Of a DNA stretch of 64,000 nt, positions 35,979 through 43,246 are shown piece after piece. The translations under genes were made by a program, and so were the position numbers. The notes beneath the pieces were generated by a model. That model saw nothing but the letters and a program-made list of their open reading frames with translations. It was not told the DNA's origin and made no database searches. This DNA comes from Pedobacter faecalis (lineage in GTDB: Bacteria; Bacteroidota; Bacteroidia; Sphingobacteriales; Sphingobacteriaceae). How positions within the stretch are numbered: the first letter of the stretch is position 1; each line of letters begins with the position of its first letter. The stretch lies in the NCBI RefSeq assembly GCF_030182585.1, contig NZ_JARXOW010000002.1:368940-432939 (forward strand), written 5' to 3'.

Positions 35979-38138
35979 TTAGTTTAAAGGTGATAATTTT
36001 AGTGCATTAAGATATACTTCCATATTTTCTGTCTCACTCACTGTAATCACTTCTCCTGAGAGCGCTGTTTTGTTACGTAGTCTTTCGTCTATGACCTCTT
36101 CTATAGTATCCGCATAGTATAAATAATAAATATTAACGGCTTTTTTCTGACCGTTGCGATAGGCTCTGGCCGAGGCCTGCTCTTCCAGCGCCGGATTCCA
36201 CTGCCGCGTGTAATGGATCACATGACTGGCAGCGGTGATGTTAAGTCCCATACCTGCTGTTTTGGGGTTAAGCACCATAATGCCAAATCCTTCTGTGGCA
36301 GAGAACCGATCTATGTTTTCCTGACGTATAGCTGTTTCAACACGTCCGTCGATTGTCAATATTTCCACAGGCCACAGAGCAGACAGCACACGTTGAAGCG
36401 TATCGATCATGCCTAGGAATTCTGTAAATATGAGTACCTTTTCTTCCTTCACCGAAATCTCATGGAGCAGCTCCAGCATTCGGCTGAACTTGAAGCTTGC
36501 TGCCTGCAGATCATTTGCACTGGCCATTGCAAGTGCATCAGGCTGGCTAAGAAGTGGATGAGTTGTAAACATTCGCAATTCAGTGATCATTTTTAGAATC
36601 TGTGAACCGCCGGATTCTGTGGTAGCGGCAGCAAGTATCTCATTGCGCTTCGACTCGTATATTGAAGCTTCAGTATTGTGCATAACCAGTGTCTGGTGAA
36701 TATCTATTCTTTCCGGCAGGTTATCCAGCACATCTTCTTTTTTCCTGCGGAGCATAATGAAAGATACGTCATCTTTTAGTTTGGCGAGGCCTGCATTGCC
36801 CAGATCAAATTGGTTCCTCCCTCCATAACGGCTTTTGAAATCGTTTCTGGAACCAAGATACCCTGGCTGTACATAATCTGCCAGCGACCAGAGGTCCATC
36901 AGCGAGTTTTCAACCGGGGTGCCTGTCATTGCGATTCTGACACCTGAAGAAAGTGCTTTTAGTGCCGTACGTCGTTCCGCGTCAGGATTTTTAATCAGAC
37001 TGGCCTCATCGAGTATGGTGAGCCCCCATGTGATCTTATTAAACAGATAAAGATCATTGATAATCATGGAGTAGGAGGTTATAATGATCTGTTGCTTTCT
37101 CAAAACATCCGGAGATCCCGTACGCTGACTCCCATGATGTATATAAGGTAGAAGTTTGGGAGCAAAAAAATTAAACTCGCGCCGCCAGTTCTCCAATAGC
37201 GTGCCAGGTACAACGATCAGTATATTTTCAAGCAGCGAACGTTCAATGACATTTGCAATCAATGCTATAATCTGAGCAGTCTTACCAAGTCCCATGTCGT
37301 CAGCCAGTATGCCGCCTATCCGGTTTACACAACAGTACGTCAGCCAGCTTACGCCGTCACACTGATAGGGGTATAGTTCTTTTACAAACAGGCTCGTATT
37401 AGCGGTGTATGACCCCGAAACAAAGATTCGGGTAAAGTCTGCAGCCTGCTGATCAAATGTAAGCAGCTTGTAATCATCTCTTTTTGAAAACAGATCCAGT
37501 GCTTTGTGCAGAGAAAGAGTCATTTCCACAGAAATATCTCCAATAAGCCACTTGCCAAATGAAATAGCTTCCTGATCAACCGGATAACATTTATTGTCAG
37601 CCACAAGGTAACCTGTCCTGAAAATCAGTTGAAGTGCTTTGTAATCCAGTTCTGCGTTTGTTCCTGTGAGCCTGACGCGCACACTGGCATAGTTTTCATC
37701 CATTCGGATAGAGAATGTGAGCTCTTTCAGAAACCGCTGAAGCCTTACCTTGAGTGCCTCTTCGCTGATTTCCTTTACCGACATAGAAATACTCTCCGGC
37801 ACCCGGTTCTCCGTGATCAAAGGGTATATTTCATCCAATATCAAAATACGGAGTCCGTCAGTATTATCGGAAAGCAAAACTTCACCGGCTTCCTCGTCAA
37901 GTAAAAATACAGGAAATGCAAGCATCTCTCCGTCATCACCGAAAATAGGGTTTTGTGCTCTGATAGCTTTTTTTCGGATTGCCCTGATCTTTTTATTCCC
38001 TTTTTCAACGATCTTATCGGGATCTTTTCCCGCAGCCCGCAATATTTCACGGGCTTCTTCGACGTCCTCTCTGATGAGTTCCGAAAAAGCTTCCAGCAAC
38101 TGGTCTATTTTTTCTTTATGACTTTTTTTCTCACTCAT
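35979..38138 (-). CDS. SNF2-family DNA helicase/translocase
   Basis: The 719-residue protein has an unassigned N-terminal region (about 1-265). Two RecA-like lobes follow, with motif I DDMGLGKTAQIIAL, motif II LDEASLIKNPDAE (DEAS instead of DEAH), motif III MTGTPVENSLMDLWSL, motif V MVLNPKTAGMGLNI and motif VI EEQASARAYRNGQ. SNF2 proteins move along double-stranded DNA using ATP. With a GHKL ATPase and an HNH nuclease this is a restriction-like assembly. Its start overlaps the end of the sigma-like gene by 8 bases. Confidence 0.92.
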   Translation of the reverse strand: MSEKKSHKEKIDQLLEAFSELIREDVEEAREILRAAGKDPDKIVEKGNKKIRAIRKKAIRAQNPIFGDDGEMLAFPVFLLDEEAGEVLLSDNTDGLRILILDEIYPLITENRVPESISMSVKEISEEALKVRLQRFLKELTFSIRMDENYASVRVRLTGTNAELDYKALQLIFRTGYLVADNKCYPVDQEAISFGKWLIGDISVEMTLSLHKALDLFSKRDDYKLLTFDQQAADFTRIFVSGSYTANTSLFVKELYPYQCDGVSWLTYCCVNRIGGILADDMGLGKTAQIIALIANVIERSLLENILIVVPGTLLENWRREFNFFAPKLLPYIHHGSQRTGSPDVLRKQQIIITSYSMIINDLYLFNKITWGLTILDEASLIKNPDAERRTALKALSSGVRIAMTGTPVENSLMDLWSLADYVQPGYLGSRNDFKSRYGGRNQFDLGNAGLAKLKDDVSFIMLRRKKEDVLDNLPERIDIHQTLVMHNTEASIYESKRNEILAAATTESGGSQILKMITELRMFTTHPLLSQPDALAMASANDLQAASFKFSRMLELLHEISVKEEKVLIFTEFLGMIDTLQRVLSALWPVEILTIDGRVETAIRQENIDRFSATEGFGIMVLNPKTAGMGLNITAASHVIHYTRQWNPALEEQASARAYRNGQKKAVNIYYLYYADTIEEVIDERLRNKTALSGEVITVSETENMEVYLNALKLSPLN

Positions 38139-38682
38139 GATAATTCACTTTTGATAACTGATCGATCACTTTTTCAGCTAGCCTGCGCAATCGTTTCTGT
38201 GCCGCTTGGACTTCCGGCTTGCTGATAGCATATTCTTCGGCGATATCTTTTGGTTTAAGCCCGTCTTTCAGCGCCTTGTAAACCAAGCAAAGCGTCGGAT
38301 CACCGCGCATGGCTGCTGCTATCTCCTGGTCCAGTTGTTTACTGTACATTTCTTCTTCCTGCGTATTTTCTACAGTATGATAGTGGTTAGCGATGCCATC
38401 TGTACTGGTTTCACTTGCGCCTGCTGATTTCAATTCATTAATAATAACGCTGTTGGCAACGCTTTGCAGGTGGTTGAAGAGGTCCGGCTCTTTTTGATAA
38501 TCCCAGGCACGCTTACCGCTATAGATCTTCTCAATAGCGGACAATGCGATGTCTTCTGCCTCCAGTCCTTTCGGCAGTCTGTAACGTTTCCATTTGCAAT
38601 ACTGTATGACATAAGCGGTCAGTCTGATGATAACATTATCCCAGTCCTGCGCATCCAGAATTTTCAGCAAGCTTTCATTCAT
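38131..38682 (-). CDS. Sigma-70-like protein, first gene of the SNF2/GHKL/HNH operon
   Basis: A 183-residue protein with a region-2-like helical part (about 15-85; AEDIALSAIEKIYSGKRAWD, LFNHLQSVANSVIINELK) and a region-4-like helix-turn-helix (about 128-172; CLVYKALKDGLKPKDIAEEY, AISKPEVQAAQKRLRRLAEK). Between them is an acidic linker as in ECF sigma factors. It lacks a strongly conserved promoter-melting motif, so it may be a divergent sigma factor or a DNA-binding subunit. As lead gene overlapping the helicase gene by 8 bases, it may drive the operon or a partner. Confidence 0.7.
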   Translation of the reverse strand: MNESLLKILDAQDWDNVIIRLTAYVIQYCKWKRYRLPKGLEAEDIALSAIEKIYSGKRAWDYQKEPDLFNHLQSVANSVIINELKSAGASETSTDGIANHYHTVENTQEEEMYSKQLDQEIAAAMRGDPTLCLVYKALKDGLKPKDIAEEYAISKPEVQAAQKRLRRLAEKVIDQLSKVNYHE

Positions 38683-38725
38683 ATTTTCTGATCCACCTTT
38701 TTATCATATAGCTGCCGAAAATTTC

Positions 38726-38776
38726 TTTTTTGCCGCCACATCATCTTTTTTATTTTTTTCAAACCGCGGCAAAAAA
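38726..38776. promoter_or_regulatory. Inverted repeat in the spacer between the two divergent defence operons
   Basis: TTTTTTGCCGC and GCGGCAAAAAA are exact 11-base inverted arms separated by 29 T/A-rich bases, placed in the 208-base spacer between the sigma-like gene and the cyclase-system operon. Such a site could be a shared operator, a terminator-like hairpin or a looping element controlling both operons. Confidence 0.45.
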
Positions 38777-38890
38777 AAGCATCTCGTCAGCTATATCTTT
38801 TGAAGCACTAGGAGATATAGGGGGCAACAGGTGAAATTACATAAAATCCTGTACCGGCGAAATGTTGATAGTTCAAAACAACAAAGAATT

Positions 38891-39382
38891 ATGGAAAAAG
38901 AAAGATTACATTTTTGTATCGGGCGTTTTGACCAGTATTACGACTCGGTAAATTCCAAAAGCAATGTACAGCTGGCGCTGGGCGTTTTTGTAACCGGAGG
39001 TCTAATCTCACTATATCCTTGGATGCAGCAGAAAGTCGATTGTACCTTGTATGTGCATTTGCTGCTGGGGACTGAAATTCTGATCGGTCTGACTGCGGTG
39101 CTGTTAACACTGATGGCTACAACACCCTATCTGGCCTCACGTGGGAATTCCCTCCATTACTTTGGCAGCATTGCTAAAATGAGTGGCAGAAAATTCGCAG
39201 GTCAGTCACAGCGTATGACCGCTACTGAAGAAATAGAAGACCTGCGCACACAGGTATCAGCACTTGCCAAAGGCCTCAGAGCCAAATTTATTAAACTCAG
39301 GGTCGTAAGCTGGCTTATAATAGCACAATTCATACTTGCGATCCCTTTCATCGTCATCGTGTACATTAATTTAAAAAAATAA
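38891..39382 (+). CDS. pycTM: Pycsar-type transmembrane effector (PycTM-like)
   Basis: From ATG 38891 the protein has 163 residues (a GTG at 38831 would add 20 basic residues). It has a short N-terminal helix, two membrane helices at about 26-45 and 54-80 (VQLALGVFVTGGLISLYPWM; LLGTEILIGLTAVLLTLMAT), a cytosolic coiled-coil-like segment with EEIEDLRTQVSALAKGLRAK, and a last membrane helix near 138-160. That architecture and the position directly before a nucleotide-cyclase gene (3-base gap) match Pycsar effectors, which damage the inner membrane on binding cCMP or cUMP and so abort infection. The family match rests on architecture and context more than on signature residues. Confidence 0.72.
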   Translation: MEKERLHFCIGRFDQYYDSVNSKSNVQLALGVFVTGGLISLYPWMQQKVDCTLYVHLLLGTEILIGLTAVLLTLMATTPYLASRGNSLHYFGSIAKMSGRKFAGQSQRMTATEEIEDLRTQVSALAKGLRAKFIKLRVVSWLIIAQFILAIPFIVIVYINLKK

Positions 39383-39385
39383 TAT

Positions 39386-40405
39386 ATGGATCTTTACAAA
39401 AGTTACGTCGACAATATCCGTTCGGCGATTGGCAATGACCGTAGGAACGGTCCTGCAAATCTCAGTCTTTCCGATACATCCGGCTTCAGCAATGACATCC
39501 GGAAAGCGGAACTTCGTACCCGACTGCTGAATGAAACACGGCAGAGTAAGCCTTTAATCAGTCTGCAAAACATAGTTGACCAACTCGGCCTGCATCCGGA
39601 TTTTAACCAGCAACTTGGTCTGCATCCGGATTTTGCCCATCTGAAAAACACAGGCAATATTGAAAAGCATTATATTCAGTCGATGTTTATTGACATCAAG
39701 CGGTCTACCAGTCTATTCAAGCGTTACGAGCCGGAAACGGTACTCGTGATCACCAATACTATCCAGCGTGCGGCGATTCATACCTGCATTATTTTTGGCG
39801 GCTATATTCAGCGATTGCACGGCGATGGCATGTTCGTTTACTTTGGCGGGAAGAACCAAGACAGAAAAGATGCAGCGAAACGTTGTCTTACCGCTGCCAG
39901 TATGTTCTCTTATTTCGTGAAAAATGATCTTAAAAATTTGTTTACCGAGCAAGGTATTGAGGCCATATTTACCCGCATCGGTATTGATCACGGAGACGAC
40001 AAAGATGTAGTCTGGGCTATGGCCGGAATGGAGGAGATCAGCGAGGTAACAACATGCAGCCTGCATACAAGCCTGGCGGCAAAAATGCAGGTTCATGCAG
40101 AGAGCAATGGTATCGTGGTCGGCGACAATATAAAAGTACTTTTCCCATCACAATTCTACTCTACGGTAGCCAGACGTACTGGATTGGATAAGGACAGATA
40201 TATTTTTACAATACCTGAAGAAGGATTTTATTATACGCAATACGATTTTGACTGGATGAGTTATCTTAAAAGCCTTGATTACATTGCCACAAACCCTCTT
40301 TATGGTACAATCAGCCTTAAGAAGCGGACCAGTGAACATTTAATGAAATCTACAGCAGGTCTTTATGCCGTTGCTGCCAAAAGCCAGCCCTATTCAGGCT
40401 TATGA
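39386..40405 (+). CDS. pycC: Pycsar-type pyrimidine nucleotide cyclase (PycC-like)
   Basis: A 339-residue protein with a class III nucleotide cyclase core: metal-binding D103 in MFIDIKRSTSLFKRY, D147 in QRLHGDGMFVYFGG, and AIFTRIGIDHGDD. About 90 residues precede the core and include a perfect-pattern 10-residue tandem repeat, QLGLHPDFNQ-QLGLHPDFAH. The C-terminal third (about 245-339) is an extra domain ending SQPYSGL. PycC enzymes make cCMP or cUMP when phage infects. It cannot be told here which base is used. Its stop overlaps the start of the E2-like gene (ATGA). Confidence 0.82.
   Translation: MDLYKSYVDNIRSAIGNDRRNGPANLSLSDTSGFSNDIRKAELRTRLLNETRQSKPLISLQNIVDQLGLHPDFNQQLGLHPDFAHLKNTGNIEKHYIQSMFIDIKRSTSLFKRYEPETVLVITNTIQRAAIHTCIIFGGYIQRLHGDGMFVYFGGKNQDRKDAAKRCLTAASMFSYFVKNDLKNLFTEQGIEAIFTRIGIDHGDDKDVVWAMAGMEEISEVTTCSLHTSLAAKMQVHAESNGIVVGDNIKVLFPSQFYSTVARRTGLDKDRYIFTIPEEGFYYTQYDFDWMSYLKSLDYIATNPLYGTISLKKRTSEHLMKSTAGLYAVAAKSQPYSGL
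39581..39640 (+). repeat. In-frame 30-base tandem repeat in the cyclase gene
   Basis: Two adjacent 30-base units encode QLGLHPDFNQ and QLGLHPDFAH; the DNA copies differ at a few third positions (CTCGGCCTGCATCCGGATTT versus CTTGGTCTGCATCCGGATTT). The unit lies just before the catalytic core and may have arisen by slippage then drifted. Confidence 0.8.
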
Positions 40406-41079
40406 ATCTGGCACGGACAATAAAGGAAGATATCGGTCGCATGAAGGAGCGTTTCCCTAAATTAATATTGCTTAACTATGATGGTAAACCTCCTTCATTT
40501 GAAGGTATTCTGGATGTATGTGATGAAAGGGGGGAGTGGTACGGCTCTTTTGATGTTCGCCTTATTGCCTCCGACAAATATCCTCACGGAATTCCGCGTA
40601 TGTTCGAAACTGGTGGTCTTATTGAGCGTATTCCAGACCGCCATGTCAACAGCGACGGCAGTAGCTGTGTAGCTATGGAGCATGTACTACTGTATCGTGC
40701 TGTAAGAGGACTTTCAATGAATGCTTATTTGCAGGAATTTGCCTGGCCATATTTTGCAAATCAGCTTTATTTTAAACAAAACGGTTATTACACCCCTGGC
40801 GAATATGCGCATGGTTTTAAAGGGGTAGAACAATTTTATAACGAGTCACTTGGTACGGCGGATCCTGTTGTTGCGATAAAATTAATTATAGATATTCTTA
40901 ACCAAAGATTACCGTCGAGGAATGACCAATGCGTTTGCGGTAGTCTCAAGAAATATAAAAATTGCCACATGAAAGCGGTAAACTACCTTCAGGCTGTGGG
41001 GAATGATAGGTTAATGGATGATCTTGCTGGTTTTAAACATTCGTTGGAAGACCACAAACAGGCCCGGCTCGGTCACTAA
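40402..41079 (+). CDS. E2-like (ubiquitin-conjugating fold) protein with SEC-C zinc motif, third gene of Pycsar operon
   Basis: A 225-residue protein. Residues about 5-135 follow the E2/UBC order: a first helix, four strands (PSFEGILDVC, WYGSFDVRLIA), the YPxxxP turn (Y60-P61...P65), H81-V-N in place of the HPN box, and G86-S-S-C89 in the place of the catalytic cysteine. The C-terminus has a SEC-C motif, C177-x-C179-x8-C188-H189 in QCVCGSLKKYKNCH. Overlap with the cyclase stop (4 bases) shows translational coupling. By analogy with E2 partners in type II CBASS it might conjugate or anchor the cyclase; that role is inference. Pycsar systems are normally described as two genes. Confidence 0.65.
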   Translation: MNLARTIKEDIGRMKERFPKLILLNYDGKPPSFEGILDVCDERGEWYGSFDVRLIASDKYPHGIPRMFETGGLIERIPDRHVNSDGSSCVAMEHVLLYRAVRGLSMNAYLQEFAWPYFANQLYFKQNGYYTPGEYAHGFKGVEQFYNESLGTADPVVAIKLIIDILNQRLPSRNDQCVCGSLKKYKNCHMKAVNYLQAVGNDRLMDDLAGFKHSLEDHKQARLGH

Positions 41080-41112
41080 GGGTATTTGCCCGAGATCTCA
41101 ATAGATTGAGTG

Positions 41113-41131
41113 ATACTATAATTATTAGTAT
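41113..41131. promoter_or_regulatory. Near-palindrome before the UmuD-like gene
   Basis: ATACTATAATTATTAGTAT is an inverted repeat with 6-base perfect ends (ATACTA/TAGTAT). It lies 58 bases before the chosen start and 12 bases before a second ACTAAT-N3-ATTAG site. Probably part of the gene's control region. Confidence 0.4.
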
Positions 41132-41143
41132 AAAGATGCAAAA

Positions 41144-41157
41144 ACTAATAATATTAG
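41144..41157. promoter_or_regulatory. ACTAAT-N3-ATTAG operator-like site before the UmuD-like gene
   Basis: ACTAATAATATTAG carries the same half-sites and three-base spacing as the palindrome before the methyltransferase gene (31188-31208). Its position 32 bases before the start codon fits an operator. No binding protein is known. Confidence 0.45.
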
Positions 41158-41189
41158 CATATATTTGCCTCACCTTAATATTTGTGCTT

Positions 41190-41660
41190 ATGAAAGAGAT
41201 TACGCTGTTCAAGAGAGGGGCTTCTACTACCCTCATTCCAATGTTTGCCGAAAAGGTGCATGCAGGTTTTGAAAGTCCAGCCGCTGACTATGAGGAGGCG
41301 CGGATTGATTTAAACGATTATGTTTCCCGTTATCCGGAAGCCACGTTCTTTGCTAAGGTCGAAGGGGATTGCATGATTGGATCAGGTATATTCCCTGATG
41401 ATCTTCTTGTGGTAGACCGCTCCTTAAACGCGCAATCTGGAGATGTGGTAGTAGGTACATTAAACGGAGAGTTTGTACTTCGTTCTTTCTTCAAAAGAGG
41501 CTGCCAGGTATTCCTGATGCCGGATAATAAATATTATAAACCGATCGAGCTCACCGAACATACTAAGTTTGAAATTTGGGGCGTGGTACCATACACAATT
41601 TATAACCAAAGAAGAAGAAACGGTGCTCGCGTTAATAGATTCGAGCAACTTTTACGTTAG
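41190..41660 (+). CDS. umuD: UmuD-like S24 family protein with altered catalytic dyad
   Basis: From ATG 41190 the 156-residue protein matches UmuD throughout: cleavage site A25-G26 in KVHAGFESPAADYEE, ATFFAKVEGD, DDLLVVDRSL and LNGEFVLRSFF. In UmuD the serine nucleophile lies in GDSM and the lysine in GEFTVKR; here they are C61 (GDCM) and R98 (GEFVLRS). Self-cleavage by the normal Ser-Lys route looks impossible. No umuC polymerase gene follows. The open frame extends 28 codons upstream, but those hydrophobic residues do not belong to UmuD. It may be a decayed or repurposed regulator. Confidence 0.85.
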   Translation: MKEITLFKRGASTTLIPMFAEKVHAGFESPAADYEEARIDLNDYVSRYPEATFFAKVEGDCMIGSGIFPDDLLVVDRSLNAQSGDVVVGTLNGEFVLRSFFKRGCQVFLMPDNKYYKPIELTEHTKFEIWGVVPYTIYNQRRRNGARVNRFEQLLR

Positions 41661-41970
41661 TACGGAGCCGTGTATCAGCGTGACCGACTTTAAATAGAAA
41701 AGCGAGGAGCGGCGAGGAGTTTCTCAGAAAAAACGGGGAATAGCCATGCCGGCTAGACCCTGTTATCTAAATTAACGCTCTCGATATATAGTACGCCAAG
41801 GTTGAAATTTTAGTATTGAGCTGCAGTGTGAAAAGATATTCAAGTATTTTTTGGGGAAATTCTGCGGTTGGTACGTGCTACCCTTTGCGTGGAAATTATA
41901 ATAATCCTCCTGACCCGGTGAAAGGATCGATGATGTTTGATATGGTGGGCGACCAATTACAAGTCTAACA

Positions 41971-42162
41971 TTATCTATATGTCTCTCTCTGACTTTTAGT
42001 AATCGTTCCATCAGGTAACCTGATTTCTGTTGTCTCCCTGGACAAGAGCCGGGTGCTTTGGTTTGAACTGAAGACGATTGTTAATAATGTCGCCAACAAC
42101 AGAGACGCTCCGGCAATAATTGCCGGAGCGTAATACTTATGAAACGTTGATCGATCTGCCAT
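41971..42162 (-). CDS. Putative small membrane protein (63 residues)
   Basis: An ATG frame with one membrane helix (AIIAGASLLLATLLTIVF) and a short polar tail containing the strand-turn TEIRLPDGTITKSQRETYR. The layout is credible for a small bacterial membrane peptide or a mobile-element protein, and the tail looks like a folded hairpin. Evidence is limited; it may be chance. Confidence 0.4.
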   Translation of the reverse strand: MADRSTFHKYYAPAIIAGASLLLATLLTIVFSSNQSTRLLSRETTEIRLPDGTITKSQRETYR

Positions 42163-42450
42163 TTGTTCACTTACCTATTAAACGCTGAATAATTCTTTTA
42201 CAAAGATATTCTATTGGTTTTTTTGTTAGCCGCAGCGTGTTTACTAACCCTATCCGGTAAAAATAGGATAAAGCAGTGGAGTAAAAATATTAGATCATAG
42301 ATTCATGTGAACGCCCAACTTACAGCATTTTACAGTGAGGTTTAACAATTAATTGTCAAGTAACTGATGAAGCGAACTAATAATATCCTTTAGCTTGAAG
42401 CTCCTAAGCATCTATCACGAGAGCGAAAATAAACAACTTTTGAGTATGAT
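42163..42450. other. Gene-free spacer (288 bases)
   Basis: No convincing reading frame. It contains a small TATCC...GGATA inverted repeat near 42250-42270. It is notably A+T-rich, as is most of 41-43.2 kb, unlike the flanking uptake-gene regions. Confidence 0.4.
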
Positions 42451-42756
42451 TTAAGAGTCTAACTCTTCTGAAATCCTTTCCTCAACCTCTTTCCCTATCA
42501 CGTCGAAAATAATCTTCGGGTCAAGTTCACAGGCTTTGGCTAACATGTATATATGCTTTACGTAGAATTTTTCGGGATGGTCGAGCTTGTCGAGGTAACT
42601 ATTATATTGAATACCAAGAAACTTTGCAATGTTGGTCGGCGATTGCTCTTTGAGAAAAGACATTTTCTTGATGTTGCCTGCCATGAAGAGAGAGCGTATT
42701 GTTATCCATTCCCTGGTAAGTTTCTTCTCGCCTTTATTCTTGCTACCGACTGCCAT
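42451..42756 (-). CDS. XRE-like helix-turn-helix regulator
   Basis: A 101-residue DNA-binding-type protein. The region about 25-85 follows the Cro/CI five-helix layout: WITIRSLFMAGNIKKMSFLK, SPTNIAKFLGIQYNSYLDKL (recognition helix) and FYVKHIYMLAKACELDPKII. It is typical of regulators on mobile Bacteroidetes DNA. It stands alone between two A+T-rich spacers and could control genes of the island, for example by binding the ACTAAT sites (inference). Confidence 0.75.
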   Translation of the reverse strand: MAVGSKNKGEKKLTREWITIRSLFMAGNIKKMSFLKEQSPTNIAKFLGIQYNSYLDKLDHPEKFYVKHIYMLAKACELDPKIIFDVIGKEVEERISEELDS

Positions 42757-43246
42757 TGACTGAAAGGTCGGGAATCATAGATAGATCATAGTTAAAAATT
42801 TATTATTGATAAATTATTACTTATATATAATAAACAATTATATTTGATAAGCTATTAGGTATTAAAGAGTCTTGCGGTTACAGAATCTGACGCCGTTACG
42901 CAAGACAGCAGATAATACCCATATCTATGCGTAGATGCATATATTTGCATCGAAATAGATGTGGGACTGCTGTAAATCCATGTAACGTAAGGCGTCAGAA
43001 ACTTTATCTGTGACCATGGTATGCAGTTCCACATTTATATATGGGACATACCAGGGCTCGTATTGACTATACGAGATATGAAAAAACTAACTGTCCAATT
43101 CAACCTAACCTCCGGCTTAAGCCGTCATGCATCCTTGTATGCAAAAAAGCCTAAAAATCCGAGCTAGGGCTTATTCACGTTCCCTGAAGTGGATCATCAA
43201 TAAACAACTGATTAATTCATAATTTCTCTCTTACCAAATACACTGT
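42757..43246. other. Gene-free spacer (490 bases) with several stem-loops
   Basis: No open frame on either strand looks coding. The spacer holds the large nested hairpin at 42886-42999 and further inverted repeats: GTATG...CATAC with TCC...GGGA inside (about 43018-43053), CTCGTA...TACGAG (43057-43075), and CGGCTTAAGCCG (about 43113). So many stems suggest a structured RNA or a recombination/replication site. Confidence 0.55.
42886..42999. ncRNA. Large nested stem-loop (possible structured RNA or DNA site)
   Basis: Outer arms TCTGACGCC (42886) and GGCGTCAGA (42991) pair perfectly. Next TTACG/CGTAA and CAGCAG/CTGCTG pair, then CCCATATCTAT with ATAGATGTGGG (one wobble), then GATGCA/TGCATC closes a six-base loop. 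That is about 37 base pairs in one rod with internal loops. No reverse transcriptase or transposase gene is nearby. Could be a structured RNA, a small non-autonomous element, or an integration site. Confidence 0.45.

Noticed and set aside
41772..42011. A 79-residue minus-strand frame with VIGRPPYQTSSILSPGQEDYY, recalling the NPPY motif of adenine methylases
   Set aside because: No other methylase motif, no proper start, and it overlaps a more credible small gene; too short to support a decayed methylase.
42886..43130. Hairpin cluster considered as a retron msr-msd RNA
   Set aside because: No reverse transcriptase gene anywhere in the window.
29511..43246. Attachment-site repeats that would mark the island as one integrative element
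   Set aside because: No integrase gene, no tRNA gene and no matching long direct repeats at the island ends could be found by eye.
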